Assembly: GCF_900497805.2 (NCBI RefSeq)
Contig: NW_020953950.1
Location: forward strand, 830,200 to 894,199
Direction of reading: 5' to 3'
DNA: 64,000 nucleotides
DNA from: Vombatus ursinus
Taxonomy: Eukaryota; Chordata; Mammalia; Diprotodontia; Vombatidae
Shown: piece after piece, positions 44,020 through 56,349 of the stretch
How the letters are laid out: each line of letters begins with the position of its first letter
Numbering within the stretch: the stretch's first letter is position 1
Made by a program: the position numbers and the translations under genes
The notes under the pieces: generated by a model
What the model was told of the DNA's origin: nothing
The model's input: the letters and a program-made list of their open reading frames with translations, nothing else
The model's database searches: none

Positions 44020-44170
44020 TTAAATAGATATGTATATACACATATATGTTTATATATACATACAAACACATATACATAGATGTATATATACATATATGTG
44101 TATATATGTATATATACATATATACATGTACACATACACATACATATATATGCACACATTATGTATTCTC
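44020..44170. repeat. (TATG/TACA)n microsatellite
   Basis: Alternating purine-pyrimidine, AT-rich. 43771-44019 and 44171-44559 on either side hold nothing recognised. Confidence 0.9.
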
Positions 44171-44559
44171 TGGGTTTGTTTGTGTATATATTTTCATGTG
44201 GGGAAATCTGGTAAGGGAAGGGAACATGGCTGAAAGGATTTAGGTGAAGGTCAATGGAGACAGAAATAAATGGGTTTAGGAAACATCACACACGTGGTTT
44301 AGAGGCATGATACATAAAAGTGATGGGAAATTTTAATGATGTGGGTGTCTGATAGAGCTCTGCTAAAAGAAGAGACAATAATTTCTTGACTTGCCTTAAA
44401 GATAACTTAATCCTTCAAAAGGTAGAAGAACTAGTATGGTGGAAATTTTATTTTGTATCTGTTTTTCATCAATACAATTGAACTGGTTATTGAAATGGAA
44501 ATGATTAGAACCTTGTGGGGAAATGACTTTCATTCATTTTGTAATTTGTGACCAGTCCA

Positions 44560-45250
44560 TCTAAGCCTGTCTGAGGATTTATGATAGAGGAGAAGAAAGC
44601 CAGGAATAGTCTGATGGACATCTTAGATGTGGGAGAGCAGACTTCAGAGAATTCAGAGGAAGGGTAGATGGGATATCATAGACTAAAATTCTACCAGAAA
44701 CATCAACCTAGCATAAATGAGAAGTCATCAAGAATGAAATTCTGAAGATTCAAAGGGAAATGTTACCAATGTTGATTAAAATGGGAGCCATTTGAAAAGA
44801 CTGATGTAGGTGCACATGGGACTCACCAATCAAGTAAAATTTTTAAAAGACGTCCAGAAGATGGAAGCAAAGGCTTCCATAGAGAGCATGAACTCCAGAG
44901 TATAGCATGGTCTTTTAAGAATGTGTTAGGAGTTTCTGACTGGCTTTGGCATTAGGAAAAACTTCCAACCACCATAGCTACCCAAAGATGGAATGAGTTT
45001 CCTTTTGGGATGGCCATGTGAAATTCTCCTTCACTAAAGGTTTTCTGGTAAAGCCTTATGAGGTATGATGCAGACAGGATTCTTGTTCAAGGGCAGGGTG
45101 GACCAGATGGCCTCTGGACCTTTTCTAACTCTGGGAATCTGTGCTTATATGATAATAATGATAATGCTTTATGGTTTACAAAGCACTTTCCTTATGCAAG
45201 AAAGCAATGTCATAATAATTATAATGATGATGATGATGATGACAATTTCT
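44560..45250 (+). mobile_element. CR1/L3 LINE fragment, then AAT/GAT microsatellite
   Basis: AAAACTTCCAACCACCATAG, CAGGGTGGACCAGATGGCCT, CTTTTCTAACTCTGGGAATC fit a CR1/L3 3' end. 45150-45245 carries a CORE-SINE scrap and (GATGAT)n. Confidence 0.65.
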
Positions 45251-46221
45251 CATCTGAGTGATTTGGAGCAATCTTTCACATGGCTGTTAATAACTTGCAA
45301 TTTTTTTGAGAACTGGTTTTTCATCCTTTTTTTTTTTTTACTATTTATCTTTTAGGGAGTTTAGACCTTCATCATTAATTCCCGTTTCTCTAATACTGAA
45401 GTATAAAAAAATTTCTCACCAGAGTTCTGTGAGGCAAATTTTCACTCCATCAAGAGCCTATAATTTCATTGGTTTAGGAACGCCAAGGAGAGAAACTACA
45501 AGTCACAAATCATGGCCCATATCTAACCTGTTGTCTATTTTAGAGTATTGTCTTTCTCTAGAGGGATGAAATGACTTGGCCCAGGGTCAAAGGCTCCATT
45601 TGGACCTACATCTTCCTGACTCCAAGTATAATACCCCGCCCACTGTGCCATCTCAAGGCAGCTGGGACAAGGATTATTGCTCCCATGTTATAGGTGAGAA
45701 AATAGAGGCTCAAGAAGGTGAGACCCTACCCAGGATCATATAGTTTATAAATGTGAGATCTGGGGCTCCAATCCAGGTCCTTTTGATTCTAGATTCAATG
45801 TTCTGGGCATTCCCCCCACTCTTCTCTTCTCACTACATTGTAGTACTTGCTTCATTCCATCTAAGACAGAGTTCTCTTGTTACAGGAAAACTGTCTTTGT
45901 AAGCCAGGTCAGCAGGGAATGCAGCCTCTCCCCAACATATACATTTCTCCTTTTCCTTCACACAATCTATCCTGAAATTTATCCAGGGCTCAGCATTCTC
46001 TTGCCTAGGGCCTCAGCCCAACCAAGATGTAAAGCATCTCCACTCCCTCCACCTCCATGGTTCTGGAAAAGAAAACAGGCAAGAAATAGCAAGATTCTAA
46101 GCTGTTGAGAATGAGCCAGTGACAGAGAGCAGAGTTATTTATGGAACTTAACTGCTCACTTGGGACCCGCTGGTCTATTAATAACCTGACCATATAAGCT
46201 TAGGAAATAAAGATCTTCTGA
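45251..46221. repeat. Unclassified sequence with a minus CORE-SINE
   Basis: 45560-45800 is a minus CORE-SINE (GAAATGACTTGGCCCAGGGT). The rest is unrecognised. Confidence 0.5.
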
Positions 46222-46512
46222 TACACACACACACACACACACACACACAGAGCATTTTATTTTAATTAATATATAAGTACACATTATATAATATATGTAT
46301 ATACACACATATACATATAAGGATCTCTATTTTATTTTAATTAATATATAACTATATATTGTATAATTATAAATATATACATATACACACAGAGAGACTC
46401 ACAAAAATATCCAAAAGGCAACTAAAGCAAGAAAGGTTGATTCCTTTTCAAAATAATGATGATGATATTGATGATAATAATGATGAAGATATTGATAATA
46501 ATAATAATTCCC
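46222..46512. repeat. (CA)n, duplicated AT-rich block and (GAT/AAT)n
   Basis: (CA)n at 46222-46248. ATTTTATTTTAATTAATATA occurs at about 46255 and again at about 46330, a 75-bp local duplication. (GATGAT/AATAAT)n at 46455-46512. Confidence 0.85.
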
Positions 46513-47284
46513 CCATCCAGACTCTTCTCAAGCTCAAGTTTCTGTTCCCAGGTTTTGATCATCCATCCCACCTTCAAATTAGACTCCAAGGAGAGAAACT
46601 TCCCCCTCTTTCTTCATGGTCTAGTGCATTGCAGTTGAGGTCTACGTGTGTTTCCTATTCACTGCCATGCCAGCAGACCATACAGAGCAGGCTCAATGAC
46701 TCTCTGATTCTTCTTTCTTTCTTCAAAAATGACAAGATGGAATTTGAGAAAGAGTATGGGCAAGATTGCTCTTGGAAAATTGCACAGATGTTTTCATGGC
46801 CACTGAAACAAAGGCCCAGCTTTTCATTAAAAAAAAAAGTCCTTTGTTTTTATTTTTATTCATTCTTTTATTCGTTTGTTTGTTTATTTAAACCATCAAG
46901 CATTAACACCAATACTCTTTGATTGAGTTATGGAACACCACAATCATTCCAAAGACTCAAAGTTGAGGGTCACCCAAAGGGCTGTGGTGGGAAGGGCTTG
47001 AGCAGTCCACAGACTTGACCAATGAGAAATTATCCAAGAGAAGAGGTATAGAAGTTGTCATCAGAGAATGTCCAAGTAGAAAAGAGATGGGCTGCTCCAG
47101 GAGTGAGAACAAGGAATAACTGCTGGACCAGCTGTGAGCTCCATTGGCATCTGTGTATTTGTCAACAGAATCATCTTTGGTGGACCTCACCTAGTAAAGT
47201 GACCAGAATTACTTGGGGCAAGGATGCGCTGTGCTCTGCATCATTGGAGAGAATCTCCACATCTATGAGATCATGGGCAAGTAG
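46513..47284. other. Unclassified intergenic sequence
   Basis: No gene or repeat recognised. Open frames are short and show no similarity. Confidence 0.45.
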
Positions 47285-47525
47285 GTATGATAATAGCTAA
47301 CAGGCATTTATATAGCACCTTAAGGTTTGCAAAGCACTTTACAAATATCTCATTTGATTGTCACAACAACCCTGGGGCGTAGATGCTATTATTCCCATGT
47401 TACAGACAAAGAAACTGAGGAAAACAAGTGACTTGCCCAAGGTCACACAGCTAATAAGTGTCTGAAATTGGGTTTGAAATCAAATCTTTTGGACTCCGGG
47501 TCTGGCACTCTAATCACTGCACCAC
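47285..47525 (-). repeat. CORE-SINE (MIR/THER type), near full length
   Basis: TAGCACCTTAAGGTTTGCAA, CACAACAACCCTGGGGCGTA, AAGGTCACACAGCTAATAAG. Confidence 0.9.
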
Positions 47526-47639
47526 TTACAGGGAAGTGTAGTGGGTAGTGAATAGAGTAGGAGAGTGGCCAGTGGACTACTCAGATGATCTCTTCACACG
47601 TAGTATTAAAAGAAAGAATTTAAATAAATAGAGAATGAA

Positions 47640-48470
47640 TGATAGAAAGAAGGAAGGAAGGAAGGAGAAAGAAGGAGGAAGGAGAAAGGAAGAAGGAAGG
47701 AAGGAGAAAGAAAGAGTGAGGGAATGAATGAATGAAACAGTGGAAAGAATACTAGCTCTAGGGTCAGACGGCTTGGGTTCAAATTCTGCCTGTTATACTA
47801 TTTACGTGACCTTGGGCATATCACGACTTCCTTGGCCATGTTTTCCTCACATGTATGACTGGTTGAACTATACAGCCTTGGAGATCATTTCCAACTCTCA
47901 ATCTACAATCCTATGAGTGAATGAAAAGCATTTACTTATTTATGCCTGCTATGTACTAGGCACTGTGCTAGAATGGAAGCCTCTCAAGGGCAGGAGCTGT
48001 CTTTTTGTCTTTATGTCCTTAGTGTCCTTGAAAGGTACTTACTAAATGCTTATTGGATTGGATTAAATGGAATGATGGATTGGATGGGGCTCCTTGGGGA
48101 CAAACTGGTCTCTCTTGGAAAGTTCCATTTTCTGACCCTGGATATTTTCATTGTCCATCCCTGGCCACCCCTCATGCCCAGAATGCTCTCCCTCTGTATC
48201 AACACCTCCTGGCTTCCTTCTAGTACCTGCTAAAATCCACCTTGTATAGGAATCTTTTCTCAATCTCCCTTAATGCTAGTGCTTTTCCTCTGTTGATTGC
48301 CTCTCATTTATCATATCTATAGCTTGCTTGTGCAAAGATATTTGCATGTTGTCTCCTCTATTAGACTGCAGGGACTGTCTTTTAGCTTTTTTTGTATCCC
48401 CAGTGGTCTGCACAGTGCCTGGCACCTAGTAGGCACTTAAATAAATGCTTGTTGACTGCTTGGTTTGACT
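47640..48470 (+). repeat. (GGAA)n, CORE-SINE and L2 3' ends
   Basis: 47640-47735 GGAA/GAAT simple repeat. 47740-47915 CORE-SINE. 47930-48060 L2 tail. 48120-48470 L2 3' end (CACAGTGCCTGGCACCTAGT). Confidence 0.78.
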
Positions 48471-48619
48471 TCCATAATTCCCCATTCCTTCCTCTCTTTC
48501 TTCCTAGTCTACAGAATGTGCCATGAATTCATTCCTGACAGAAAACATTGAGAATTTCTTGAAGCATCCTGCTGGTTTTAAAGTCCCATATATGCCTCGA
48601 GGCTGTATTCTAAGCTTTG

Positions 48620-49345
48620 GCTTTGTTGGTTGTCTTTTGTTTTTGAAGAGGACCATAACATCAGGGAGGTGATGCCATGATATGCAAGTGAATTGGATTT
48701 AAGTGAGGCAGGGCTATGCAAGGTCACCAGCCTCACTTTCTCCTCCAGAGCCATCTGGGTCCAGTGGCAAGATATAGATCAGCTTGACTGGAGAGGGCCC
48801 CCGATGCAGTGGGAGACCTTGGCCTTTTCAGGCTAAGGTCTTTAATAGGACTCAGTTCGACTGAGGCAACATCCATTCAGTGATTAAGGCTAGAAAAGAA
48901 GTGAGGCAGAGAATGGACTCTTTTACCTAGTCAAAAAAAAAAAAAATCAATCTGGGAGGGGAAGACCCTCAGAGTTTCTGGTCAAAATAGAAACAATTGC
49001 TATTTGCACTCACCCTGAGCCAATCAGGGTCCAAACAATGATCAACTGGGGCTTGGCCTGGGACCTATTGTTGGCCAATTAATGAGAGCCAGAGTGATTT
49101 GGGTTTAAGGCATGGTCCTTAAGAAAGAAGTCTAGGCTGTAAACCCCAAGATACCTTTAAGATTTCAGCGGTTGGCACAGATTCTTAAAATCTAGCCAAA
49201 GGCTCAGATTCTTAAGATCCAGCCCACTTGCATTAGCAGTACAAATGCTTAGATTCCTTAAGAGTCTGGACAATATGACAGATGTTTTAATAAACATTGT
49301 GTTTGGCTGAAAAAAAAAAAGATTTCAGTGATCATTCCTTTGAAC
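48620..49345 (+). mobile_element. Marsupial retroposon interrupted by an LTR-transcript retrocopy
   Basis: GGTTGTCTTTTGTTTTTGAA, CAGTGGGAGACCTTGGCCTT, GACTGAGGCAACATCCATTC and an A14 run near 48937. This is a moderately repeated marsupial element whose family I cannot name. It is split at 49169-49318 by a retroposed LTR end. Confidence 0.6.
49169..49318 (+). mobile_element. Retroposed end of an LTR transcript with poly(A) and target duplication
   Basis: Flanked by AAGATTTCAG at 49159-49168 and 49319-49328. The insert shows the same U3/R sequence as the fossil LTR at 35218-35480, then AATAAA, CATTGTGTTTGGCTG and A10. It stops at the LTR poly(A) site and carries no U5, as expected for L1-type retroposition of a polyadenylated transcript. 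It is a fossil fragment. Confidence 0.7.
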
Positions 49346-49391
49346 AGAGCACCTGCAGGTAAAGGTATGATATCCTATGCAGACAGAGGGA

Positions 49392-49505
49392 AGAAAGGGA
49401 AAAAAGAAAGACGGACAGATAGAATGAATGAATGAATGAATGAATGAATGAATGAAAGAAAAAGAAAGAAAGGAGAGAAAGGAAGGAAGGAAGGAAGGAA
49501 GAAAA
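49392..49505. repeat. (GAAT)n/(GGAA)n microsatellite
   Basis: Eight or so GAAT units, then GAAA and GGAA units. Confidence 0.92.
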
Positions 49506-49689
49506 GAACTAAGCATTGGTGTTTTTATAGCAAAAGAAGCAGACTCTAATTGTGGGAAAGGCATCCTGGGGAACACTTAACAAGGATACCTGAGAGATCT
49601 TGGGAAGCAGAGAGAGTCTCAGATGCTTTATACACACCTTGCCAGTGCTCTTACCTGACTCTAGCTGACATGCTCATTAATCTTGCCCT

Positions 49690-50670
49690 CTGACGCACTC
49701 TGGCCTCTTTTCTCATTTGCTTAGTAACTCCATTAGTCTCCTGAACTCCCCAGTTTATAACTCAGTAGTTAAGAAACAAATTCTCCAAGGCCAGAAAGGC
49801 CATAATTGTGAATGTTGTCCTTCTTCAGATCCTGGCTACCTTCAAGACTCCACTCAAGTGCTACCTTCCTCAAGGGGTCTGTCCCGGTTGCCCCAGCTTC
49901 TAGTGTCTTCCATATGGGATTGCTTCCCATTTACACTATATAGATCTCTGCTTCTACCTTTTGATAGATTTATCCAGTGATAGAGATAGAGATATATAGA
50001 CCTTTTTACATAGAAATAGAGATAGATCTATAAAGGGAGGTATAGGGAGATTTATATCTATACAGATATAGAAATACTGATATATCTATATATAGAGTTA
50101 TAGATATATCTACATAGAAAGTTATGTAGATAGACCTATAAATAAATATTTATCTAGCTCTATATAGATGTATCTACAGAAATACAGATATACCTACTTA
50201 TAGAGAGATATATAGATAGATCTAGAACGAGATCAATCTATATAGAGCAATGTAGATATGTGGATAGATCTATATAGAGATATATTAATAGATCTATATG
50301 GAGATAGATCTATAGAAAGAGCTATAGATAGACTAGATATAGAGATATAAATATGTAGATGGATATATATGGAGATACAAATCTATAGAGAAAGATGTAG
50401 AGATAGATCTATAGAGATATAGATTAATCTATTACACATCTATAGAGCTATAGAGATTTATGTATAGATTATATATGGATCTAGCAATATAGATAGATAT
50501 CTATATAGGGATCTATTGATATAGATATCGATATTGAGATCTATATAGAGAGGTACAGATAAGGGAATCTATAGTGGTATAGAGATATAGATAGATCTAT
50601 GTATTTCTATATCTATATCTTATACATATATGCTTGAGTATATTAAATTATATATGTGTATATATATATG

Positions 50671-50729
<59 letters not shown>

Positions 50730-50865
50730 GATATCTCCCATCAGACTATGCTTTCCTTGAGGGCAGGGACCATGTTTTTGCTTCTCTTTCTTTGTTTTTC
50801 CAGTGCTTAGTACAGTGCCTGGCACACAGTAAGTGCTTAATAAATGTTTTTTGGCTGACCGCCTG
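49690..50865 (+). mobile_element. L2 3' end split by a 760-bp GATA-type expansion
   Basis: 49780-49975 (CTTCAAGACTCCACTCAAGT, GGGTCTGTCCCGGTTGCCCC) and 50738-50865 (GCTTTCCTTGAGGGCAGGGA, CAGTGCCTGGCACACAGTAA) are adjacent parts of one L2. Between them 49977-50737 is GATA/TAGA-rich repeat ending in (TG)n and (TA)n. Confidence 0.85.
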
Positions 50866-50999
50866 TCTGATGGATGAATTGACATGAATCTCACCTTTGA
50901 TGTCCAAGTCCTCATTCTTTATTCAGGCAGGGCTTCTGCCATGTTCTTGGGGTTTCCTGGCTACTTGATGCTGGCCATGTTCTTTTCTCATTTAACAGA

Positions 51000-51374
51000 T
51001 TTTGGGGTCATAGATTTCAAGCTGGGAGGGACTTCAAAGATCAGGTATTTCAGCCTCCTAATTTTACACTTAAGGAAACTTAGGCCAAGGTATGAAGGGA
51101 CTTGTTCAAGGTAGCCCAAGTAGAAAGCATCAGAGTCGGGATTCAAACCCAGGTTCTTAGACCCCCAAATCCAGTGCCCTTTCCACTGTACCACACTCCC
51201 TCTTTACATTGGTTCTCTGCTACCAAGGCCCATGGGTCTCTCCTCCTTTCCTGCAGGGACCTCAGAGTTCTAGCTGAGTCTCCTCTTCTTACTAATTAAG
51301 GAACCTGAGGAGAGGTGAGATGATTTGCCCAAAGTCATAGAAGCAGTAAGTAGCCAGAGGCCAAGTGGGGGTCA
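51000..51374 (-). repeat. THER/MIR copies
   Basis: 51000-51200 (TTTCAAGCTGGGAGGGACTT, GGATTCAAACCCAGGTTCTT). 51290-51370 a second partial copy. Confidence 0.8.
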
Positions 51375-51640
51375 ACTCCTGAGAGTCCGCACTAGCAGCA
51401 TCTCTAGTCAGGACTATACTTTTCATGATTTTTTTTTTATGGTTTTCATAAATTTTTCAGGAAAACGAAATTTTTATGTTTTAAATTTTCATGATTCCAT
51501 TTTAAGCCAAAATCTGTTAACTGGAGGCCAAAGAAAGATAACGCAGCTCACCACGCATGTAACCTTGTGTCGAATCATCTAATAATTAGGCAAATCAACT
51601 CTTTTCTACTGATTTGTCCAGATTCAGATTTTTTGTAGGC
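51375..51640 (+). repeat. Unclassified dispersed repeat B, copy 1
   Basis: Shares ATTCYATTTTAAGCC, CAGCTCACCA and TTGTGTYGAATCAT with 57365-57590 in the same order and orientation. Confidence 0.6.
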
Positions 51641-51644
51641 TTGT

Positions 51645-51806
51645 GTTTTTTACCCCTGGGCAAGTCACTTCACCCCGTTTGCCTCAGTTTCCTCATCTGT
51701 AAAATGAGCTGGAAAGGAAATGACAAACCACTCCAGTATCTTTGCCAAGAAAACCCTAAATGGGGTCACAAAGGGTCAGGCACTGAAAGGACTGAACAAC
51801 AAAAAG
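51645..51806 (+). repeat. 5'-truncated tRNA-headed SINE with RTE tail
   Basis: Starts at CCCTGGGCAAGTCACTTCAC and ends GAAAGGACTGAACAAC. Confidence 0.88.
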
Positions 51807-51924
51807 TGTTTCTTACAGCGAGGGACACCTACAGCTCTAAGCAGCAAATTGTTAAATAGCATAAAGCAAAGCCTAGAGTACCCTCCTTCCAGCTTATTAG
51901 CAGTTTTTACAGAGCAAATGTACC

Positions 51925-52400
51925 TTTCTATTTCCTAACCAGAATGAAATTGCTTTAATGATTGTGGCTTTGTAGTATAGCTTGAGATTTTATAGTTCTA
52001 GACCCCCTTTCCTTTTCATTCTTTTTAATTCTTTCCCTTAAGATTCTTGATCTTTTACTCCTGCTGATGAATTTTGTTATTTTTTCTACCTCTACAATGT
52101 AACTCTTTGGTGGTTTGATTGGAATGGCACTGAATAAGTAAATTTAGGTGGTATTGTCATTTTTATTATATTGATTCAGCCAAGCCATGAACAATAAATA
52201 ATTCTCTGCCTTTATTTGTGTCAGGAGTGTTTTATAGTTGCATCCATAGAGTTCCTGGGTGTCTTGGCAGGTAGACTCTCAAATATTCTATATATCCTGT
52301 AGTTATTTTAAATAGAATTTCTCTTTCTTTCTCTTCCTGCTGGATTTTGTTGGTAAATACAGAAATGCTGATGATTTATGTGGGTTTATTTTATTTCCTG
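51925..52400 (-). mobile_element. L1 LINE fragment (ORF2)
   Basis: GTGGCTTTGTAGTATAGCTT, GGTTTGATTGGAATGGCACT, ATATTGATTCAGCCAAGCCA, TCCATAGAGTTCCTGGGTG fit reverse-complement L1 ORF2. Confidence 0.82.
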
Positions 52401-53500
52401 GCTCTTTGATGAACCAATGTTCTTTCCATGGAAACATTTCATTAGCCTAAATACTTCCAGTTATTTTTTTCTCCCACACTGTCCCTAAGATAACCCCTTT
52501 CTCTTCTGCCAAGAAGTTCTCAGTTCTTTCAGAGTCCTCTATAAGAGGACTTTTTTTCTTTTCCTTTTTCTTAGCAGAGGTTTTTTGACTTCATCCAGGA
52601 CTGATTAGTTTTGGAAATTTGAAGCACAAAGATCACTACTCTCTGAACTGGGTCTGAATTTGGATTTCCACCCTGATCATAAATCCTTAGATAGATGACA
52701 TATCATGGAAAGAGCACAGGTTCAGAGTTTAGGAGACCAGAGTTCTCTATGCCTGGCTCTATCACTTACCAATTATGTGGCCTTGTTCATGTCTCTTTGG
52801 GGTGGCCTCAGTTTACCCATCTATAAAATGATCAGATTGGACTCCAGGGATAAGGAACCCGCAGCCTCAAGGCCACATGTGGTCCTCTAGTTTCTCAAGT
52901 GTGGCCCTTTGACTGAATCCAAACTTCACAGAACAAATAAGTTTGGATTCAGTTAAAGGGCCTCTCCACCCCTGGACTAGACCATCTCTAAGATCTCTTC
53001 CAGCCCATATTAGAGCTATATTTCAAACTATATTTCTATATTTCCAGGTCTTTTCCAGTTTTAACATCTTGTTTTAATGTCTGATGCTGTATGGTTAGAT
53101 AAGGACCCTTTATCCACTGGAGCATAAGGACAGGCAGATAGAGGTAGCTGGAGTGACTGATGAATATTCATGAGCATAGTCTCTGACTACAAAGGAATTC
53201 TATCAACTACTCAGATTAGATTCATTTGACCTATTCATGATTAGTGAATTAATAATAACCATAACCAGCATTTATGTAGCATTTTAAGGCTTACAAAGCA
53301 CTTTACAAATATCATCTCATTTTATTCTCACAACAACCCCGAGAGGGAGGTACTATTATTATCCTCATTTTGCAGATGAGAAAAGAGGCAGACCAAGGTT
53401 AGGTGACTTTTCCACGATCAAACACTGGGTAAGTGTCTGAGGCTGGATTTGAACCCAGGTTTTCTAGATTCCATCCAGCATTCCACCTGCTGTTTACTTA
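52401..53500. repeat. Unclassified sequence and CORE-SINEs
   Basis: 52700-52835 plus CORE-SINE with tail scraps to 53100. 53255-53490 minus CORE-SINE (ATTTATGTAGCATTTTAAGG). 52401-52700 and 53100-53250 unrecognised. Confidence 0.65.
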
Positions 53501-53737
53501 AATACAATACCCTGTATTGGAGCATCCATTTCCCTATCTCACTATAAAACCACACAGCCCCTAACATTTGTAAGCTATAGGGCGTGAGGAGGTGGTGTTA
53601 GGTCTATATATAGTTAGTTATTCTTCTGGGAGCAGTTTCATTTTCCCAGGCTAGGCAAAGATGGAGGATGTAGCATGCTACAGGGAAATTGATGTACAGT
53701 TCTCCTTGTATCTTTAATTATCAATGACAACATAATT

Positions 53738-54262
53738 AGGGCAGCTAGGGGGCACAATGTATAGAGCTCTGGGCCTGGAGTCAGAAGACCTGGGTTCAAA
53801 TCTGGCCTCAGACACTAGCTGTATCACCCTGGGCAACGCATTTTACCCTGTTTGCCTCAGTTTCCTCATCTGTAAAATGAGCTGGCAAAGGAAATGGCAA
53901 ACCACTCCAGTATCTCTGCCAAGAAAAGCAAGAGTTGGACACGACTGAAAAATGACTCAACAACACCTTCTACTGGAAAGTGGATTGGACTTGCTCTGTT
54001 TGGCCCTAGAGGTCATAACAAAGGTGAAAAGTGGAGAGAATGACTAGGTTTTGGTCTTTACCTTTACATCCTCAGTGCTTAGTACAACACCTAGCACATA
54101 CTCTATAAATGTTTGCTAATTTATAGACTGATTGAAAGCAATGTGGTGGTGGTGATGAGGAGCACTAATGGCTAGAGGGATTAGGAAAAATAGTCCTAAT
54201 TATAGAACATTCATGTAGGTTGGGTCATGGAGAGTCTGACATGACTGAAAAACAACACCACC
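53738..54262 (+). repeat. Full-length SINE, CR1 scrap and SINE tail with (CAC)n
   Basis: 53738-53967 tRNA-headed SINE (AGGGCAGCTAGGGGGCACAA). 53968-54050 resembles a CR1/L3 block (CTACTGGAAAGTGGATTGGA). 54222-54262 is a SINE 3' end running into (CAC)n. Confidence 0.75.
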
Positions 54263-54439
54263 ACCACCACCATATAACAATTGGGGGCTTAGAGTTAGGG
54301 TACCAAGAGGTAGAAACAAGGAGGGAGGATATGGGTGATGGCCACTTTAATAGGCAATGGAATATCGTGTGGCCAATGGTAAGTGGGCCAGTTTGGCTAA
54401 AATACAAAATGAATGAGGGGGTGTAATGAGCAAACAACC

Positions 54440-54715
54440 CAGGAAGATAGGCTAGAGCCAAACGGTGAAGGTCTCTGAACAATGAAATGAGGAGTTTTAT
54501 TCTGTCCTTGTAATACAGAGCCACGAAAGCTTTTTGAGCAGGGGAGCGGCATATTCAGTGCTTTAGCGATACAAATGAAGCAGCTCCATAGAGGATAGAA
54601 CAAAGAAGGGAGAGGTTGGAAGCAGGCTGTTGCAATGATCCAGGTAAGAGAGGAGGCCATGAACCAGGGTGGTGGTTGTATGCACAGTGAGAGGCAGATG
54701 CAAACACATACTTAG
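54440..54715 (-). repeat. L2 fragment
   Basis: TTTTGAGCAGGGGAGCGGCA, GGCTGTTGCAATGATCCAGG: reverse-complement L2. 54716-55139 beyond it is unclassified. Confidence 0.75.
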
Positions 54716-55139
54716 TCTAGGCTGAATGGGCCTTGTTAACACTTTTAATGTAACAACAAACTCATGGATTGATTCACACAAGGGCATTTCACCCACTGCC
54801 ATTTATTAGGCTTGTGATCCAATCGATTTTCTACTTCCAGTTAAAAAGCCCAGGATTAGCTCTGTCCCTCCTTACCTTTCCAATTATGCAGCACAGAATT
54901 GGTTTGGCCTTATGGTATCACACTAGCAAACAAAGTGGGCTCCCAGTGATTTCTGTCATCCAGGGGAACGCTGGCAAGGTAACTAGGATACGTGCATAAT
55001 TCATCCAGGTGTTGGGCCTCAGGGGGAGAGGCCTGCTCTTCCAAACGAGGAATGTGGCCAGCAGCCCTTGGCCAGCTGAGTGTCATGGGGCCAAGAGAGA
55101 GCTGTCTTCAAGTATCTGAAGGGCTGTCAGGTGGAATTC

Positions 55140-56060
55140 AATTTAATCGAATCCAACAAACACTGTTAGCAGTTGCTATGGATGAGGCACTGTTCTAGAC
55201 ACTGGGACCAAATCAAAAAACAGCCCCCCCCCCCATACCTTCTACTGGAAGGTGGGTTGGATTTGTTCTGTACAGCCCTACATAACAAAGGTGGAAATGG
55301 GAGAGAGGTAGATTTAGGGTCAGGGAGGAAAAACTCCAACAAATTCATAACAATTACTAGAGAGCAATCCCAGAGTGGAAATAAATAGCTGGGTCCTGTA
55401 GTGGACAGAACACAGGGCCAAGAGTTAAGAATAAAAAAAAATAATAATAACCAACATTTATATAGCACCTACTATGTGTCAGACACTGTGTTAAGACGAG
55501 TTCAAGTCTAGCCTCACCTACAAATTGTGTGACCTTGGGCAAGTCACAAACCTTAGTTTGCCTCAGTTTCCTCATCTATAAAATGGGGATAATAATAACA
55601 CCTTCCTTGCAGGGTTGTTGTGAGGATCAAATGAAATCATCATTGTAAACTGCTTAGCACAGTGCCTGGCATATAGCAGGTACTTATATAAGTGTTAGCT
55701 AGAATGTGAACTCCTTGAGGGACCCTGGGTTTTTTTTTTTCCTTTCTTTGATTTCCCAGTGTTTAGTACATGGCCTAGAACATACTAAGGGCTTAATAAA
55801 TGCTTATTAACTGATTGACACTATATCATAAGATTACAAATTTAGAGCAGAAAGGGATCTCAGAGGCTATAGATTCCAACTGGCGAGTCCCCTCCTGCCC
55901 CTTTCTACTCCACTCCTCCATTTTGCAGATGAGGAAGCTGAGGGACAAAGGTTAAATGACTTGTCCATGACCATACATCTGATAAGTGTATGTGGCTAGA
56001 TTCAAACCCATAATTTCTGACTCCAAATTCAGCACCTCATCAACCACCATGCCATGAGGG
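55140..56060. repeat. L2, CR1, CORE-SINE and THER fragments
   Basis: 55140-55210 minus L2. 55225-55400 plus CR1/L3. 55400-55690 CORE-SINE with A/T-rich insertion. 55700-55820 L2 tail. 55830-56060 minus THER copy. Confidence 0.7.
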
Positions 56061-56349
56061 GAATTTTCCATACCATGCTATTTCTGAAAAGGACTTGATC
56101 AAGGAAATGGGAGTGGGATTCTATTATGTGAACCCTTTCTGCTATTGCTCAGACATCAAAACCAGGTAAGGGCAGAGAGCCAGTTAAAAAGCTCTCAAGT
56201 CATGTTTCTTGAGAGTGCACCCAGACATGGAAACAAGATGCTTATTGGGAAATATAAACAAGGAAGATATGGTACTGCCCACAAGTAGCTTACAGTCTAG
56301 CTAGGGCATGAAAGAAACCAATTAAATCTTCAACTGTTTGGGGCTGATT

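Noticed and set aside
46359-46922. 187-codon plus-strand frame
   Set aside because: Begins in AT-rich and GAT microsatellite sequence (Asp/Asn runs). No similarity and no coding context.
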